Shown: one piece after another, positions 22,700-33,969 of the stretch
Layout of the letters: each line of letters begins with the position of its first letter
How positions within the stretch are numbered: position 1 is the first letter of the stretch
Source: Pomacea canaliculata
Taxonomy: Eukaryota; Mollusca; Gastropoda; Architaenioglossa; Ampullariidae
Direction of reading: 5' to 3'
Assembly: GCF_003073045.1 (NCBI RefSeq)
Contig: NC_037595.1
Coordinates: 10,780,074-10,844,073 of the forward strand
Length of the DNA stretch: 64,000 bases
Program-made: the position numbers and the translations under genes
The notes under the pieces: model-generated
The model's input: only the letters and a program-made list of their open reading frames with translations
The model's database searches: none
Told to the model about the DNA's origin: nothing

Positions 22700-23440
22700 T
22701 GAGGGGATCAGTTCTCAGGTGCTGCCATCCGCAGGTGTTGCTGTGAAGATCTCGTGTGACTGAGATGGACTCTGTGTACGACGCGGTGTCACTTCTCACG
22801 ATGCTGCATAAATTTAACTCATTTGCGTATTTTAGTATTTTTTTAATAACAAAAATCTGTACTTTGACACAATTACATTTCCCCGCATTTTTAAATCGAT
22901 GTTCACAGTGTCTGTATGTCTCTCTCTCTCACACACACACAGGCGCACACTTGCACACACACACACACCTACGCTCGTTAAAATATATTTATATTATTTT
23001 GTATATAGCAAAAATGCATAATATTTAATAGATTGTTGTGTCTATTTTAATTTTTTCTCCCCAACCTATAAAGTGAAATGAAGATGTAGGTGGATAATGA
23101 AGGTGAAACAGTTGGTGTGATGTTATTTTCTGTTCATTTTGATTGGCTGTTGCACCTTTTCCATCGGTGAGTGCAGATTATCAGAACGTGTTCTGACTAC
23201 ACTGTAAAAAAGTTGTGTAATGTACATTGAATATGACAAATTTTTGTGACTGTGATTCAGTCGATTGAACTGATTATTTTTTCTGTTTATTGTACCTGTC
23301 TCTTTCACCTTCTCGGATTAAATGGGAAATGTGATACTGTGATTAGATTAAGGGGTGTATTTTTTTTTACGTTTAAAACATGAATGGAATGTTAAATTTT
23401 AATGTGGATTTATTGCATTTAATGAAATACATGTTTGTTT
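22700..23440. other. BIR-B 3' flank, no further gene
   Basis: A CA/CT-rich run (22920-22970) and AT-rich DNA. No canonical AATAAA is seen close to the BIR-B stop. Confidence 0.4.
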
Positions 23441-24820
23441 GTTTGTTTGTTTGTTTTCGCCAGCGGACCCGGTTTTGGGCAGCCTCCTCTATTGGGCCCA
23501 TGTGGTTCCGACGTCCTCTGCCTCGCTCTCTACTGTTCTTTTCCAAGTCTGCTTTGGTCTCCCAACTCTCCTCTTCCCCTGAGGGTTCCAGTCAAGTGCC
23601 TTCTTAGCAATGGTGTCAGCTGGTTTATGCAGGGTGTGTCCTATCCAGCCCCTTTTGCACTTTGTGATGTCTTGGCTAGTGACATTCTGGTTGGTTCTTT
23701 TCCATAGGCTGCTGTTGGAGACCTTTTCAGGCCACCTTATTCACAGAATATGGCGTAAGCCTCGGTTGGTAAATGTCTGAAGCTTGTTGTTGATGGTGTT
23801 TGTCACTCGCTAGGTAGGACTGCCTTCACATTGGCGTTGAAGATGCGGGTCTTGTTGATGTGGCTTTTGATGTCCATCATCCGCTCACCGTCCTTGCTGA
23901 CAGGGCTTCCCAGACACGTGAAGTGGTCTGCCTCCAGGATGTTCTCTCTTTGAAATTAGATTGCGAGTTCCTGCTTGTTGTTGATTCTTATCGCCGTTAG
24001 CCTTCTTTCTATTGACCTTTAAGCCAGTTTTCTCTGCTTCTTCTGTTAGCTTAGCTTGGTTTGTGCATGCTGCTGCCGATGAGATAGGAAAGTGCAGGCC
24101 CTCTAGCTGTTTGGTGAAGGTCCTCTGGAAACTGATGTTATTTTCTTGGGTTTTCTTGCGCACAATCCTGTCTTTGGCCATTAGAAAGATTGTCGCTGAT
24201 AATATGCAACACTGTTTACACCGGTCTTCATTACAAAAGTTTTGCCGTTGTGGATAACTTGGCTGGGCGAGTCTTCATATAACCCCTAGATTCGGGGTTC
24301 TCAAACGGTGGGCCCCCCCCCCCTTGGGCGCGACGTGCTTACAAGGGGGGCGCGAAGGTGGTCCTTTTAAAAAAGTTTCTTATACCGGTATTAGTGAAAT
24401 AAGCTCACATTGCTGGCTAAGGGGGGCGCGCGGACGTACCTTTGTTCGTCAGGGGGGCGTCACAGGTTGAGAACCGCTGCCCTAGATAATATTTATGAGT
24501 TAAGCGGAATGACATAGTGGATTATCAGCCTCCAGATGATGTCCCTGTCTACACTGTTAAAGGCCTTCTCAAAGTCCAAAAAATTTATATAAAGGGAGTG
24601 CCTTCTTTAGTCTCTCTAGTGTTACCCTTCTCAGGACTTAGCTGGGGATGACAGCAACATGATCCCTGGCCAGTTGTTGCACTGGGAAGAGTTTCAGTCC
24701 CTTTCTTGATTCAGCCATTGCCCAGGTCTCTGGAGTCATCCATTCCTTGTGTTTTCTTTCCCTTTTCCTTAGAACACCTGTACAGGTTGTCTTCCAAATG
24801 CTCTTTAGTGTTGATCAGTG
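23440..24820 (-). pseudogene. RTE-like LINE, 5'-truncated and decayed
   Basis: Read on the minus strand, pieces of one reverse transcriptase appear in order: a segment near 24595-24515 like 'NFLDFEKAFNSVDRDIIWRL' (normal pattern DFEKAFDS-x-R), then after an insertion 'EEAEKTGLKVNRKKA' (about 24050-24000), then 'HFTCLGSPVSKDGE', then the C-terminal 'WIGHTLHKPADTIAKKALDWN' type segment with 'GKRRVGRPK' after it. Frames shift between pieces and stops occur. The 3' end is marked by an AAAC repeat tail (TTTG on the + strand, 23432-23454). A hAT MITE interrupts it at 24284-24487. Confidence 0.8.
24292..24479. mobile_element. hAT-type MITE with perfect 8-bp target duplication
   Basis: 188 bp flanked by CCCTAGAT on both sides (24284-24291 and 24480-24487), the 8-bp duplication typical of hAT transposons. 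The ends are imperfect inverted repeats: TCGGGGTTCTCAAACG at the left and AGGTTGAGAACCGCTG at the right. The interior is G/C-rich with GGGGGGCGCG repeats. It has no coding capacity and lies within the minus-strand LINE, so it is younger than that insertion. Confidence 0.9.
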
Positions 24821-25029
24821 TTTTTTGCAGAAAATTATTATAATACCGGTGAATTTACATACATGAATTTATTATAATAAATCGTTATGCGAACGTGAAT
24901 TTTCTTTTTTCTTTATGTATAGGCCAGTTGAAAGATTGCCGCGACATTTATTTGTCGTTTTCTTTTATTAATCCTTTTCTTTCTTTTTTTTTTTTCTGTG
25001 CGCGCTTGAGTATGCAGTGACGTTACATA

Positions 25030-25150
25030 AAAGACACAACAGGCAGTTACTACTTGACACTACTAAACAACACACAATTACTACTTGACACTACTAAACA
25101 ACACACAATTACTACTTGACACTACTAAACAACACACAATTACTACTTCA
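25030..25150. repeat. 31-bp minisatellite, about 3.6 copies
   Basis: The unit TTACTACTTGACACTACTAA plus ACAACACACAA is repeated head to tail with almost no divergence, starting near 25038 and ending near 25149. Confidence 0.93.
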
Positions 25151-26279
25151 AGCTTTTTAATGTACATAATGTGTAAACTTTATTGTACTGTTATCAAGAT
25201 TCTTTATTCAATTTGTTTTTATCGTAAACACAGCATTTAGTCTCGCTCAGAGTAAAATACACAACCAGAATATCGACCCACACGTTTTCTACAACACCAC
25301 GTTCCAAGGACTTCATTCCTCCGTTTTCTGGCTTTCAAGTCTGCTTTATCATTTTTTCTCCCCTTTTCTAAATAATCCTTTAGAACAAACACGCTCACAC
25401 ATTTTTTTTCTCGGTGCCATTCTTTAATCTTACTAAAACCAAAAAACAACCAGAACATTGTCATACCAAAGATTCAGCAAGGAATCTCTTGCTCCGTGTT
25501 CTCTCACAACATGGTCCAAGGGAAATCATCCCACGAAATCTTTGTCATGATGGCGACAAGAGCTACCTCCCCTACTAAGTCCAGACGTACAAATATTAAA
25601 AGATCAATATACCGAGTAGAATTCGATCTTTTTGGGTTACTCTTTCAAAATTCAATTATAGTCAGAGCAGCTGTGGGGGTTACTCCAACAGCCAAACAAC
25701 AACATACACATGGCAAATCTTTTTAACTTTAAAACATCTTTAAAGGGTAAAGTTTTAAAAAACTATGACAATTTGTATCTGACAATGTGTGTACATATTC
25801 TTGTACAATCTTTCGTAGTTTACTGCACATTACAATGATAATGATAACGAACTATAATTTAACTCAAGTTTAAAGGTTAGTGACACAGTGTATTTTCAGT
25901 TAACGAATGTGAGTAAAATTTGACAAACGGATAGTTCCCACGAGTGACTATTCAACTACAACTTATGAACTATTTTGTAAAGCAACTGGACACAAAATTT
26001 AGAACTGAAGTATTTAGCGGAAGTCACATTCCAGTCGCAGGTTCAGTTGATGAAACTGAAATGCTGTTGTTTTGAAGGTCTCTAGTATATTTAGAACAAC
26101 ACATCCTAAGTTATTACCGTTATATTAATCAGATAACAATATGCCACATGCACTCAAAAAACCATAATTAAAAATAGAAATTACCATCAATAAGTATTAT
26201 CATCACGTTGTCAGCATGTACTCCAGCAACATTCGTTTTTAAAGTACACCACTTCAAATCGTGAGAAAAACTAATCTAC

Positions 26280-26339
<60 letters not shown>

Positions 26340-26640
26340 TCACTGTCTAACAGTAATGAAGGAGGTTAGTTAGAAACAAAGCAGCAAACATTTAAGAAGA
26401 GCGACACCGCACCACGCCTACCCTGCCCCATACCGTGGTATGTTTGTCACTGTACCCCAGTCATCTTGCCGCCATATTGTAGGCGATAACTGTAAATGAC
26501 CAGCGATGACAGCTTCCCCAAACTACATCACTATCAGGACGACGATCGCCCACGTGTGTGAGGCAAGATAGTCGAGGTGCGGCCGTAAAGGAAGAGAGAG
26601 AGAGAAGAGAGAAAGTTGCAGCCAGGTGATGAATTGCTTC
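25150..26640. other. Intergenic/3'-flank sequence
   Basis: Contains an uninterrupted (AAT)n run at 26281-26339. A minus-strand 75-codon frame (25237-25464) is lysine/arginine-rich but unrecognised. Confidence 0.4.
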
Positions 26641-26655
26641 AGGTGGTGGCGCTGT

Positions 26656-26747
26656 TCAGAGCCTTCGAAGACGTTTTTCTCTTCTCTTCATGCCATCTAG
26701 ATGCTTGGCATTGGGTGAGAAGTTGTCTTCCCAGAACTGCAAAGCAC
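26656..26747 (-). CDS. Possible last exon of BIR-C
   Basis: A minus-strand acceptor (CTGCTTGCAG) precedes a short open stretch: 'ALQFWEDNFSPNAKHLDGMK' followed by a basic end RREKRLRRL and TGA. Frame and phase fit a donor (GACATG|GTAAG) at 27682-27681 if the upstream exon is read in the frame one base off from the BIR-C ORF; in the ORF's own frame a TAG comes first. So this is either a real exon of a gene with a frame disruption or a chance frame. Confidence 0.35.
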
Positions 26748-27687
26748 CTGCAAGCAGTCATAAACAAACAATAAAATAAAGAGTGTCTAAAATCTCAGAG
26801 AAAAGGGAATTATTTCATAGTTCTGAAGCATGGCTGTCTAAAATTTATCATTTCTGTGCTGCTGGTAACAGTGCACCTAACAAATGCAGTTAGAACACTG
26901 GCTATTAATTTAATCTCAACCTCTTTCAAAGTGTTTACATTACGTGTAGCATACGTGTTAATAATTCACGGTTTTAGATAATTTTCCTTCAGATCGCCAA
27001 CACCACCTATTTTTAAAATGTTTTCCCAAGGGCTCATTTGGTGAGATGAGGCAGTTTTTTTAAAAATTGAAAAATAATTGTTTATTAATTATTTATATGA
27101 TTTTATAATTTTTATTAATTTACAGCCTTCACAACTACGGTGTAAGGAAATCGGTTCTTGTCTTTTTGTCCAGTCAACCCCTCCCATGCCTAAGACTACT
27201 CACAAAAAAGAAAATGAGAACTATGTATTCATCTTTGACTTTTAATTTCACAGATCACACAATCTATACCAAAGAACCGTCACATCTCCTGCCTATTTGA
27301 AATGAAAGAAGAGTGGACAATAGCAAAAATTGCTTCCTACCTGGCAAATTATTTTCTAATATGAACAAAACAGATATTTAAATATACAGTTATCTAACAG
27401 TAACTTAGTGACATATTCGAAAACATTTGTCAGGGTTCTTCAAATTACTGTTGCAGTTCATTAAGCGAACAACACCTCATTATTTTACTTGTACTAAATA
27501 CCAAAATATTTCCTTTTACAATTCAAAAATCACCGACGCCAAACCTACTGAAATATTTTTTTAAGAGACAAATATTGTCAAATGCGTGTATGTCTAAAAA
27601 TACACATTTGCATCACATTTTCTAAAATGTGTGATTGTTATAAAGACCTTTTAACCTGACAACCAGCAGCACCCAAACTTACCATGT

Positions 27688-28185
27688 CTACAGGCACCTG
27701 CTTCCCTTGGACAAACACCCGTTAGGTGCACGACGTCGCTGGGTGTTGCTGACGGTCGTGGTGCTCATTTGGTGTAGGTGCAGAGCTTGATGAAGGAAGG
27801 GGATGTTCAACTCCTTCCGCGCTGGCTGGCAGGTGTGGGTGTGGCCGGACTCTCGCTCTCGCCCGCAACAAAAACACAATATTTTCCCCAAGCGTTGGTC
27901 GAAGTAGTAACCTTGCTCCGCCAACCTCGTGATAAACAAGCCGTTAGGAACGGATGAACAACGGTCGAAGGATGCGAATCGCTTGTCTTCGAACTTCATG
28001 TCGGGTGCAGCCACACGGACCACCCACATAGGCTTTGTAACTGGGAGCTCTTGGTCGGAGGTCAGGGGAGGCAGGGTCAGCATCGGGGCACCCATCCATG
28101 GAAGGTCGGCGACTAACTCTGGGTTAGGGTTTCCGACCAACCCAGCGCATAGAGACTGCCAGGAGTTTTCTGGTGTTGTTGGCAT
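27688..28185 (-). CDS. BIR-C: short-loop BIR-like protein, possibly frame-disrupted at its C-terminus
   Basis: A 165-residue frame in one exon; an acceptor-like ACTAAG lies just upstream of the ATG at 28185. Residues 68-130 follow the same plan as BIR-A and BIR-B: KRFASF...NGLFITRLAEQGYYFD...KILC then C104-x2-C107-x7-H115-x3-C119 and NIPF. Unlike A and B, no intron interrupts the domain. The region before it (1-67) is proline-rich with no motif. After residue 130 the sequence looks less conserved, while the +1 frame gives a segment (VVHLTGVCPREAGA) resembling the conserved tails of A and B and leads into the exon at 26747, so a frameshift near 27780 is possible. Role unknown; zinc-bound protein-interaction module inferred. 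Confidence 0.6.
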   Translation of the reverse strand: MPTTPENSWQSLCAGLVGNPNPELVADLPWMGAPMLTLPPLTSDQELPVTKPMWVVRVAAPDMKFEDKRFASFDRCSSVPNGLFITRLAEQGYYFDQRLGKILCFCCGRERESGHTHTCQPARKELNIPFLHQALHLHQMSTTTVSNTQRRRAPNGCLSKGSRCL

Positions 28186-28219
28186 TGCCTTAGTTTTTTT
28201 TAAGCCTGCAGAAATATAA

Positions 28220-29590
28220 ATGAGCCTCTCTTTAGAATATAGCTTTCTTAAATCTGACCTTAATAGAAAACTTCAAAGAGATAAAAATAATACCGATAAT
28301 GGGTATTTAAATGGATAAGTATCCAAAGTAAATTAATCTCCTTATATACTTTTATTATTGTCTTCTTAACTTCGTGTTGTAGTAGTAATAATAATAGATA
28401 TGTATTAACATAAAACTTGTTTTAGAGTTATAGGGAATTTTAATATCTCATTTGCAACACAAGGATGGGAGAAAGAGCTTGCTACCCTTTGTTAAAAAAT
28501 GTATAAATTCAGCAGAAATTAAGCCTTGCTACTTCAAACAATCTTAATAGTCTGCTTTTTTTTTTTTTTTTTTTTTTTTTTTTGTAAATCCAAATGGAAG
28601 GAGGTAAAATTTGTAAAATAAGCGTTTGACACGAAAGGAAAACAGACTGTCATTCTCCGATAGGAAGTAGATTGAAATGGTCACACATCAAGTAGAAAGG
28701 AATGAACATTACTCATGGCGATGAAAAAATAACTATGATGCAGTTAACAGGTGACAGCTACCTTTGGTGTCAAGCGCTCTGCATGTGTAGTCTTGCTTGA
28801 AGCATTTTGTTTATTTTATCAAAATCAAATCAAAACAGACTTTGTCTGTCGAGGAGACCCAGGACAGAAATTTTTCTTCGCTCACAAGGGCAGGCATACA
28901 TTTAACACACAGTCATTTATTTTACTTTTTTTTTTTTTTTTGGTTTGGTTTGCAGTGACAGTCATTAATTTTGTGGTCTAAGGGATATAACTGTGTAAAT
29001 GGTGCAGCTTGATTAACTTTTCTTTTCGGGTTTCGTGTCGTTAATACTTGCATAAAACGTATTTGCGCTATGGCTACCGTGTAGGCATGTGCTCACAACG
29101 ATGCTCCAACAAAACCGAACCAACGCCCCCAACTGTCCTTGTGACATAGAAGGTAGACATAGCTGCCTCTTAGTTTCCAGGTTACTCCCCACTTCTACTC
29201 TTTCTTCCAATGTAAACAAAGCGGCAGACAACTTTATGATCCATTATATACTTTATAAAAATGAGATCGTTGTTTTGAAAGATTTTAATTTCAATTTCAC
29301 AGACACCAACGAACGGTCGGTACTAGAAACAAGGGTAGATGTGAACCTTTTATCGTAGAAAATAATGATTACTCTCTGTAGAAATTTATAACCTGACTTT
29401 CGTTTTAAATGTGAACTTTCGCTTTCCTTTTAATGCTCATGTGCTGTTCTTGTGTTGCAATCGTAATTAAATATAATCTTCAAACATTTTGGACCATCGC
29501 CATAGCCTTGTCACCTTGACTACACCTTTAAAAAGAGAAATAAATCGCAATACACGCTGCCATTTTCGATCACTACTCTCTTCCTGCGAT
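28220..29590. other. Intergenic/intron sequence
   Basis: Poly(T) runs at about 28557-28583 and 28926-28942 (T-rich) and AT-rich DNA. No gene is seen. Confidence 0.4.
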
Positions 29591-29591
29591 C

Positions 29592-29955
29592 CACACTACA
29601 GGACGGAATGGAACCTGCTCTGGGACAGCCCACAGCGAAGCTCGAAATCTTCTCTCCTGATCCTGCTGTGAGTATATTACATACAGCATCTTGACTAAAG
29701 CGACTTTATTTATTATTCTCGACATGAAGCGCCTTTACAGTAATTAGTCTCACCAAGTTAAAATAAACTCTTACCAGTCTGTGGTTCCAGGGAATGTCAA
29801 TACCTTGTTGTCTGCGTATTTCCTGGGTGTAGACGATTGGTTGTGTAAGAGGACGATGACTAGATGACATCGATGCAGTAAGCGTCAGAAATAGACTGTG
29901 TGTCGACGTTACTAGGCTCACTCATACAGGAACAGTTCGTTGGTCAACCTTACAG
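29592..29955 (+). other. Two candidate short exons
   Basis: 29592-29668 has an acceptor (CACTACAG) and donor (GCT|GTGAGT) around an ATG-initiated 20-codon frame (MEPALGQPTAKLEIFSPDPA). 29792-29955 has an acceptor (GGTTCCAG) and a strong donor (CTTACAG|GTGAGT). Joining them leads to a stop after 13 more codons, so they are more likely 5' noncoding exons, perhaps of BIR-E downstream, than a protein. Support is splice-site quality only. Confidence 0.3.
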
Positions 29956-30224
29956 GTGAGTGACTATTACACGAGAAAATATTTGCAAGAAATGAAAGTA
30001 GCTTTTATCTCACGAGGCTTAGGTTAGTGATTAGTTATCATTTTACCGAAGATTGTGTTCCTCAGTTTAAACAAGGCTTTGTTTGTATGTATGCACGCAC
30101 GAACGGACGAACATACCAGCAGGCGTGCTGTGGTCAGATGATTAAGTATGATAAGTGAATAACACTTTCATCTACGGCTTGCGCTCGATGTGTTTGTACA
30201 AAGTAGCAACTATTTGAAATGTTT

Positions 30225-30275
30225 TCCTTCTGTCTGACAAGCGCGTGCTTTAACCACTTCACTACTACCAAGAGA
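30225..30275 (-). repeat. tRNA-related SINE fragment
   Basis: The minus strand reads GTGAAGTGGTTAAAGCACGC, an A-box-like tRNA head. No B box or tail can be defined, so this is a weak call. Confidence 0.3.
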
Positions 30276-30648
30276 ATGTATGGACTAAGCTGCCTCCTTT
30301 TATATTAATTAACATCATACCTTTAGAAAGGCGCCTGTCGTGCCAGTCGTAGCTGCACAGACTGGTCTTGCACTGATTTCCGAAATAGTGAAACCTTGGT
30401 TTGACTTCAGTTATCGTCGTTTTTTTCCGCAAAAAAAGTTTGTCTCGGTTTTCGTCGATTGCCTTGGATTTCGTAAACCTGCCCACGTGACCTCGCTGAT
30501 AATTTTGCGAAAACATATGGCGGCCTACGCGTCTCCTTGTGTGATCATCGCTTGCACGTGTAGCCAAGCAATTCCAATTAAAGGGAGGCAACACTTTTTC
30601 GCTGACTGGCAGAGACAGGCAGGGTTGAGCTCCCTTGGTTAGACATAC

Positions 30649-30684
30649 CTGAGCAGCAAGGAAGTAGTCCACAAGATGATACAT
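30649..30684 (-). other. Candidate first coding exon on the minus strand
   Basis: ATG followed by 12 codons (MYHLVDYFLAAQ) and a good donor (GCTCAG|GTATGT). It lies 2.5 kb upstream of BIR-C on the same strand. A weak, isolated candidate. Confidence 0.2.
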
Positions 30685-30699
30685 GAGCGATGATAAGAA

Positions 30700-31065
30700 A
30701 TTAACAGGGAAGCAATCGTTTTAGAAAAGTTTTGTAATTAAATACGTTTCGAGAGTAGGGAAGCAATATCAAATTCTAACTTTTTAAAAACATTTTAAGA
30801 AGCGTGTGCTTGGCGAATGCATGTATACTAATCAGGAGGAGGGTTTGTGGGAGGGAATGACAAATGACGAAGCTTTATTTATGAAGGTAACAGACTAAGC
30901 AAAGCTATAGGTTTTGGTTTTTTTTTTACAACCAGGGACAGGAAAACAAACAAATAACATATACGAACTATAAAAGAATAAACAACCGTACTGAACGAAG
31001 ACTAAAAATCAAATACAGAAAAGAAAGAGGAACAAAATAACAAGAGCTGAGAGTAACAGGATATT

Positions 31066-31106
<41 letters not shown>

Positions 31107-32580
31107 GTGAAAAAGGACTAGCATTATGGGAAAGGGTGTTAGGAGGAATGCTTACAGAAGAGGTGCTACATAACAAATGGAAGAATAACTTGTGTACAAT
31201 GTCTTTTTTCCAAATGTTGGCAGTGTATCCTTAAAATGAATCGTTGTGGAAGGTAATATACGAGTATGCAGTCAGTATAACATGTTCTGCTGATGTAGTC
31301 TCACGCACATACTGTGATCATTGGAGTGTGGATGTGTAGACTAATATCATATCAACCATGACGACAGTCAGAGCATCAACAAGTCCACTTGCAGCATATG
31401 TACAGACTAGGGACAGAAAATGCTGTAAAATGCTTGTTTTGTATTCTGTCAACAGCAACGTTGTAACACATGACGACCATTCTCAAGATATTTGAGTTAT
31501 TTCTAGAATTATCAGTGACAAGAACACTACAGCCGACCATTGTAAATGTGTCTGACAAATATTGCGGGATAAAATACAAGTTGTAAAAAACTAAATATAT
31601 TTATATAGTCTACACATCTCGCTCGAAACTCTAACAATGTGCAGATCTTTCCTATCCGAAAAGTGGAATTCCCAAACTGTAGACCAGTGGGAATTTACGG
31701 AAGATTGCTCCATTGTCTGGATACTTTAGACATTACCAAATTCAGTCAATCAAAATAGAAGCAGTAGGTTCCATGAAAAGATACAGACTCAAATTGTTGA
31801 CACATGTTTTCTGGAAAGACTCATTGAACTAAGAAGGTAAGCAAGACATACATACTATGTATTAATAGTAGCAGAAATAGAAACTTTGTAGTAGTAGAAA
31901 TATGGGGTTTGTACAGTCCCTCTCTACAGTGAATATAGATATCTTGCAATAGGTGTTTGTCTTATAAAACAAAACAAAAAAATAATAACGCTTAATCATT
32001 TGTCGTCAAGAGGGAACTCATAGTAAATAGTGAATGTGTTCACAGATTTGCTACAGAAATTCACCGTCCGTCTGACGAGCTTGGTTGAATATTTTCCTGT
32101 TCAAATTTTAAAAAAATGCTTTTGGTACGGTGGTTTGTCGGTCGGCTATAATTCAGGGTGTTAAAGATAAATTTACATTTGTAAGTCAAATTGGTCAAGC
32201 TAATACGTTTCCAGCCTGATCTCGCCAGCCATTGGTGCCCAAGGCCAGACGAAGCTGGAGGTTCAAAAGGACGCAGACGAAAACTGGACATGATAGAGGC
32301 AGAGGAAATTTAAATGCTCTTTCAGAGCTGAAGAAGAAACTTGGATGCAGGAAAGAGTAAGGAAGAAAAAGTTTTAGAACTTGTTTGTAATCTTTGTTTT
32401 CCATGGGTGACGACCGCAGCACGATTTGCTTTTCTTGCAGAAACCTCGAAAGCCATTCTGAAAATCATTTTTTTCACATATGATTGTCATTTTTCGACAA
32501 TTTAAATCTTTAAGTAGTCCCTTTAGCTTCACAACGAACAACAATCAAGGCAGTTGTCTCCCTTTCATCCACACATCTGA
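30700..32580. other. Intergenic sequence
   Basis: Poly(A) run 31069-31102 with A-rich DNA upstream. No coding frame recognised. Confidence 0.4.
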
Positions 32581-32592
32581 CGTATGTGGACG

Positions 32593-32820
32593 TCAAGGTT
32601 GAAGGTCTTCATGCTGCTGACGGCTGTTGTGCATGTCGCCTGCTGTGGCTGGACCAGGGTCCAAGAGAAGTGTTTGGCAGTGCTGAGTGTGACAACACAA
32701 TATTATCTTCTCGGTAGGGTCATAGAAATAGGTGAGGCTGGCCAACCTTGTCATAAATTGTCCTTCAGAAACTGTAGGACAGTTGATGAATGATGCCAGT
32801 CTCCTGAGCTCCTCCTTCAT
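32593..32820 (-). pseudogene. BIR-D: decayed BIR-like exon
   Basis: Preceded by an acceptor-like GGCTGTAG, a 75-codon frame begins ELRRLASFINCPTVSEGQF then MTRLASLTYFYDPTEKIILC. This is clearly related to BIR-C (RFASFDRC...GLFITRLAEQGYYFDQRLGKILC). The zinc part is broken: after the first Cys comes CHTQHC rather than C-x2-C-G, and neither the short-loop H-x3-C nor the canonical H-x6-C can be placed. The usual 'EGY/AGF' is SLTY. No partner exons found; a pseudogene or relic exon is the best reading. Confidence 0.6.
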
Positions 32821-33849
32821 CTACAGCCACTTGTATCAAGAACTGAGAGATCGGGAGCACAAGGGACGGTTCAGGGTTCAAAGCAGCTCTTCTTTATGCC
32901 ATGAGTTGTCAATATGTACTTGCTGACCTATCCGTCATTTTCTTTGTCCCATCGTCTAACTTTTGTTATCTGTTTCCTTAAAAACCAACATTAAAATCGA
33001 TATAGGTGGCCATTTTTTTCTTTAAATCTCCTTATTTTCCCCATAAATAAAAAAGTTGTTTATTCTGAAATCTGCTAAAAACAGTTTTTTTCTTAAGTAA
33101 ACATCTTGACTCGGCAAAACTATGTTCACTGAACCGACTAGGAGTTACACCTTGTAGCTCCAAACCAAAAGTTACATGTAGATGCCCGTCGCATGCGATC
33201 GAATATGAATGAAAAAAACGATTTTTAGCCTTAATGTAACTCTAAGACCTCCTCCTTCTTACCTCTGGATGTGGAATATAGACGATTAGCTGGAGACAGA
33301 CTAAACAAATATTCACGAGTATTAAAAGATCTTTACACTGAAATGTCCTTTTCTTTTTCAGACTGTCTTGGGTCTCTTTCTTGCTGTACAGTTGAGAGGC
33401 GATAAAACGATTGTTTTAATATCCTGTAGGCAGATATATGTTTACTGTTTTGGTAATTACAGTTAAGTTTATGTAGTAAAGATTTACAACAAGAGAAACA
33501 AACTTCCAATCAGGTTAAGTTGTGAACAGTAAGCTGAGTCATAACATAGCCATATATCAATGAAAATTTATTGCATGAAAACAACTTAAATTCGAACTCT
33601 CCCTCTGTGATCTGCATTTATGTAACAGTGGTGGACAATGTCAGTTGAAGAGAGCTAAATACACGCAACATTTTTTTAATTTCATAAGCTCCGAAATATC
33701 CTTTTTTACAGAAACCTCCCACTTTTAAGGTTTATTTTAGGGTAGTTCTGAACTCCTCGTTACAGGGTCTAATCACTTGATTACTTTTATCATTTCAAAC
33801 GTCAAGCACTTTTGCTTTAGAATTTTACTTTCGCTTTTATTTTTCCAGG

Positions 33850-33968
33850 AAGAGAGATACACACCAGTCCACGCTATCATTTGCAAGTCAGCCATTACAA
33901 TTTAACTTCGATCCAGTCGTTAGAGATAGAAGCTGGCTTGTTGTGGAGCAACTCAGAGTGTTTTGTCG
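33850..33968 (+). other. Candidate internal exon
   Basis: Acceptor TATTTTTCCAG and donor GTC|GTGAGT enclose 119 bp, open in one frame (FASQPLQFNFDPVVRDRSWL and on). Joined to the exon at 37522 it reaches a stop at that exon's end, so it may be a 5' noncoding exon of BIR-E or belong to another transcript. Confidence 0.3.
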
Positions 33969-33969
33969 T

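Noticed and set aside
22224..22799. 191-codon minus-strand frame
   Set aside because: It is the antisense shadow of the two BIR-B exons plus a translated tetranucleotide repeat; the plus strand has the domain and splice signals.
25030..25150. CRISPR-like repeat array
   Set aside because: The units are directly adjacent with no unique spacers, and the genome is eukaryotic; it is a minisatellite.
30265..30684. 139-codon minus-strand frame
   Set aside because: Low-information peptide that runs through a good splice donor; at most its first 12 codons could be an exon.
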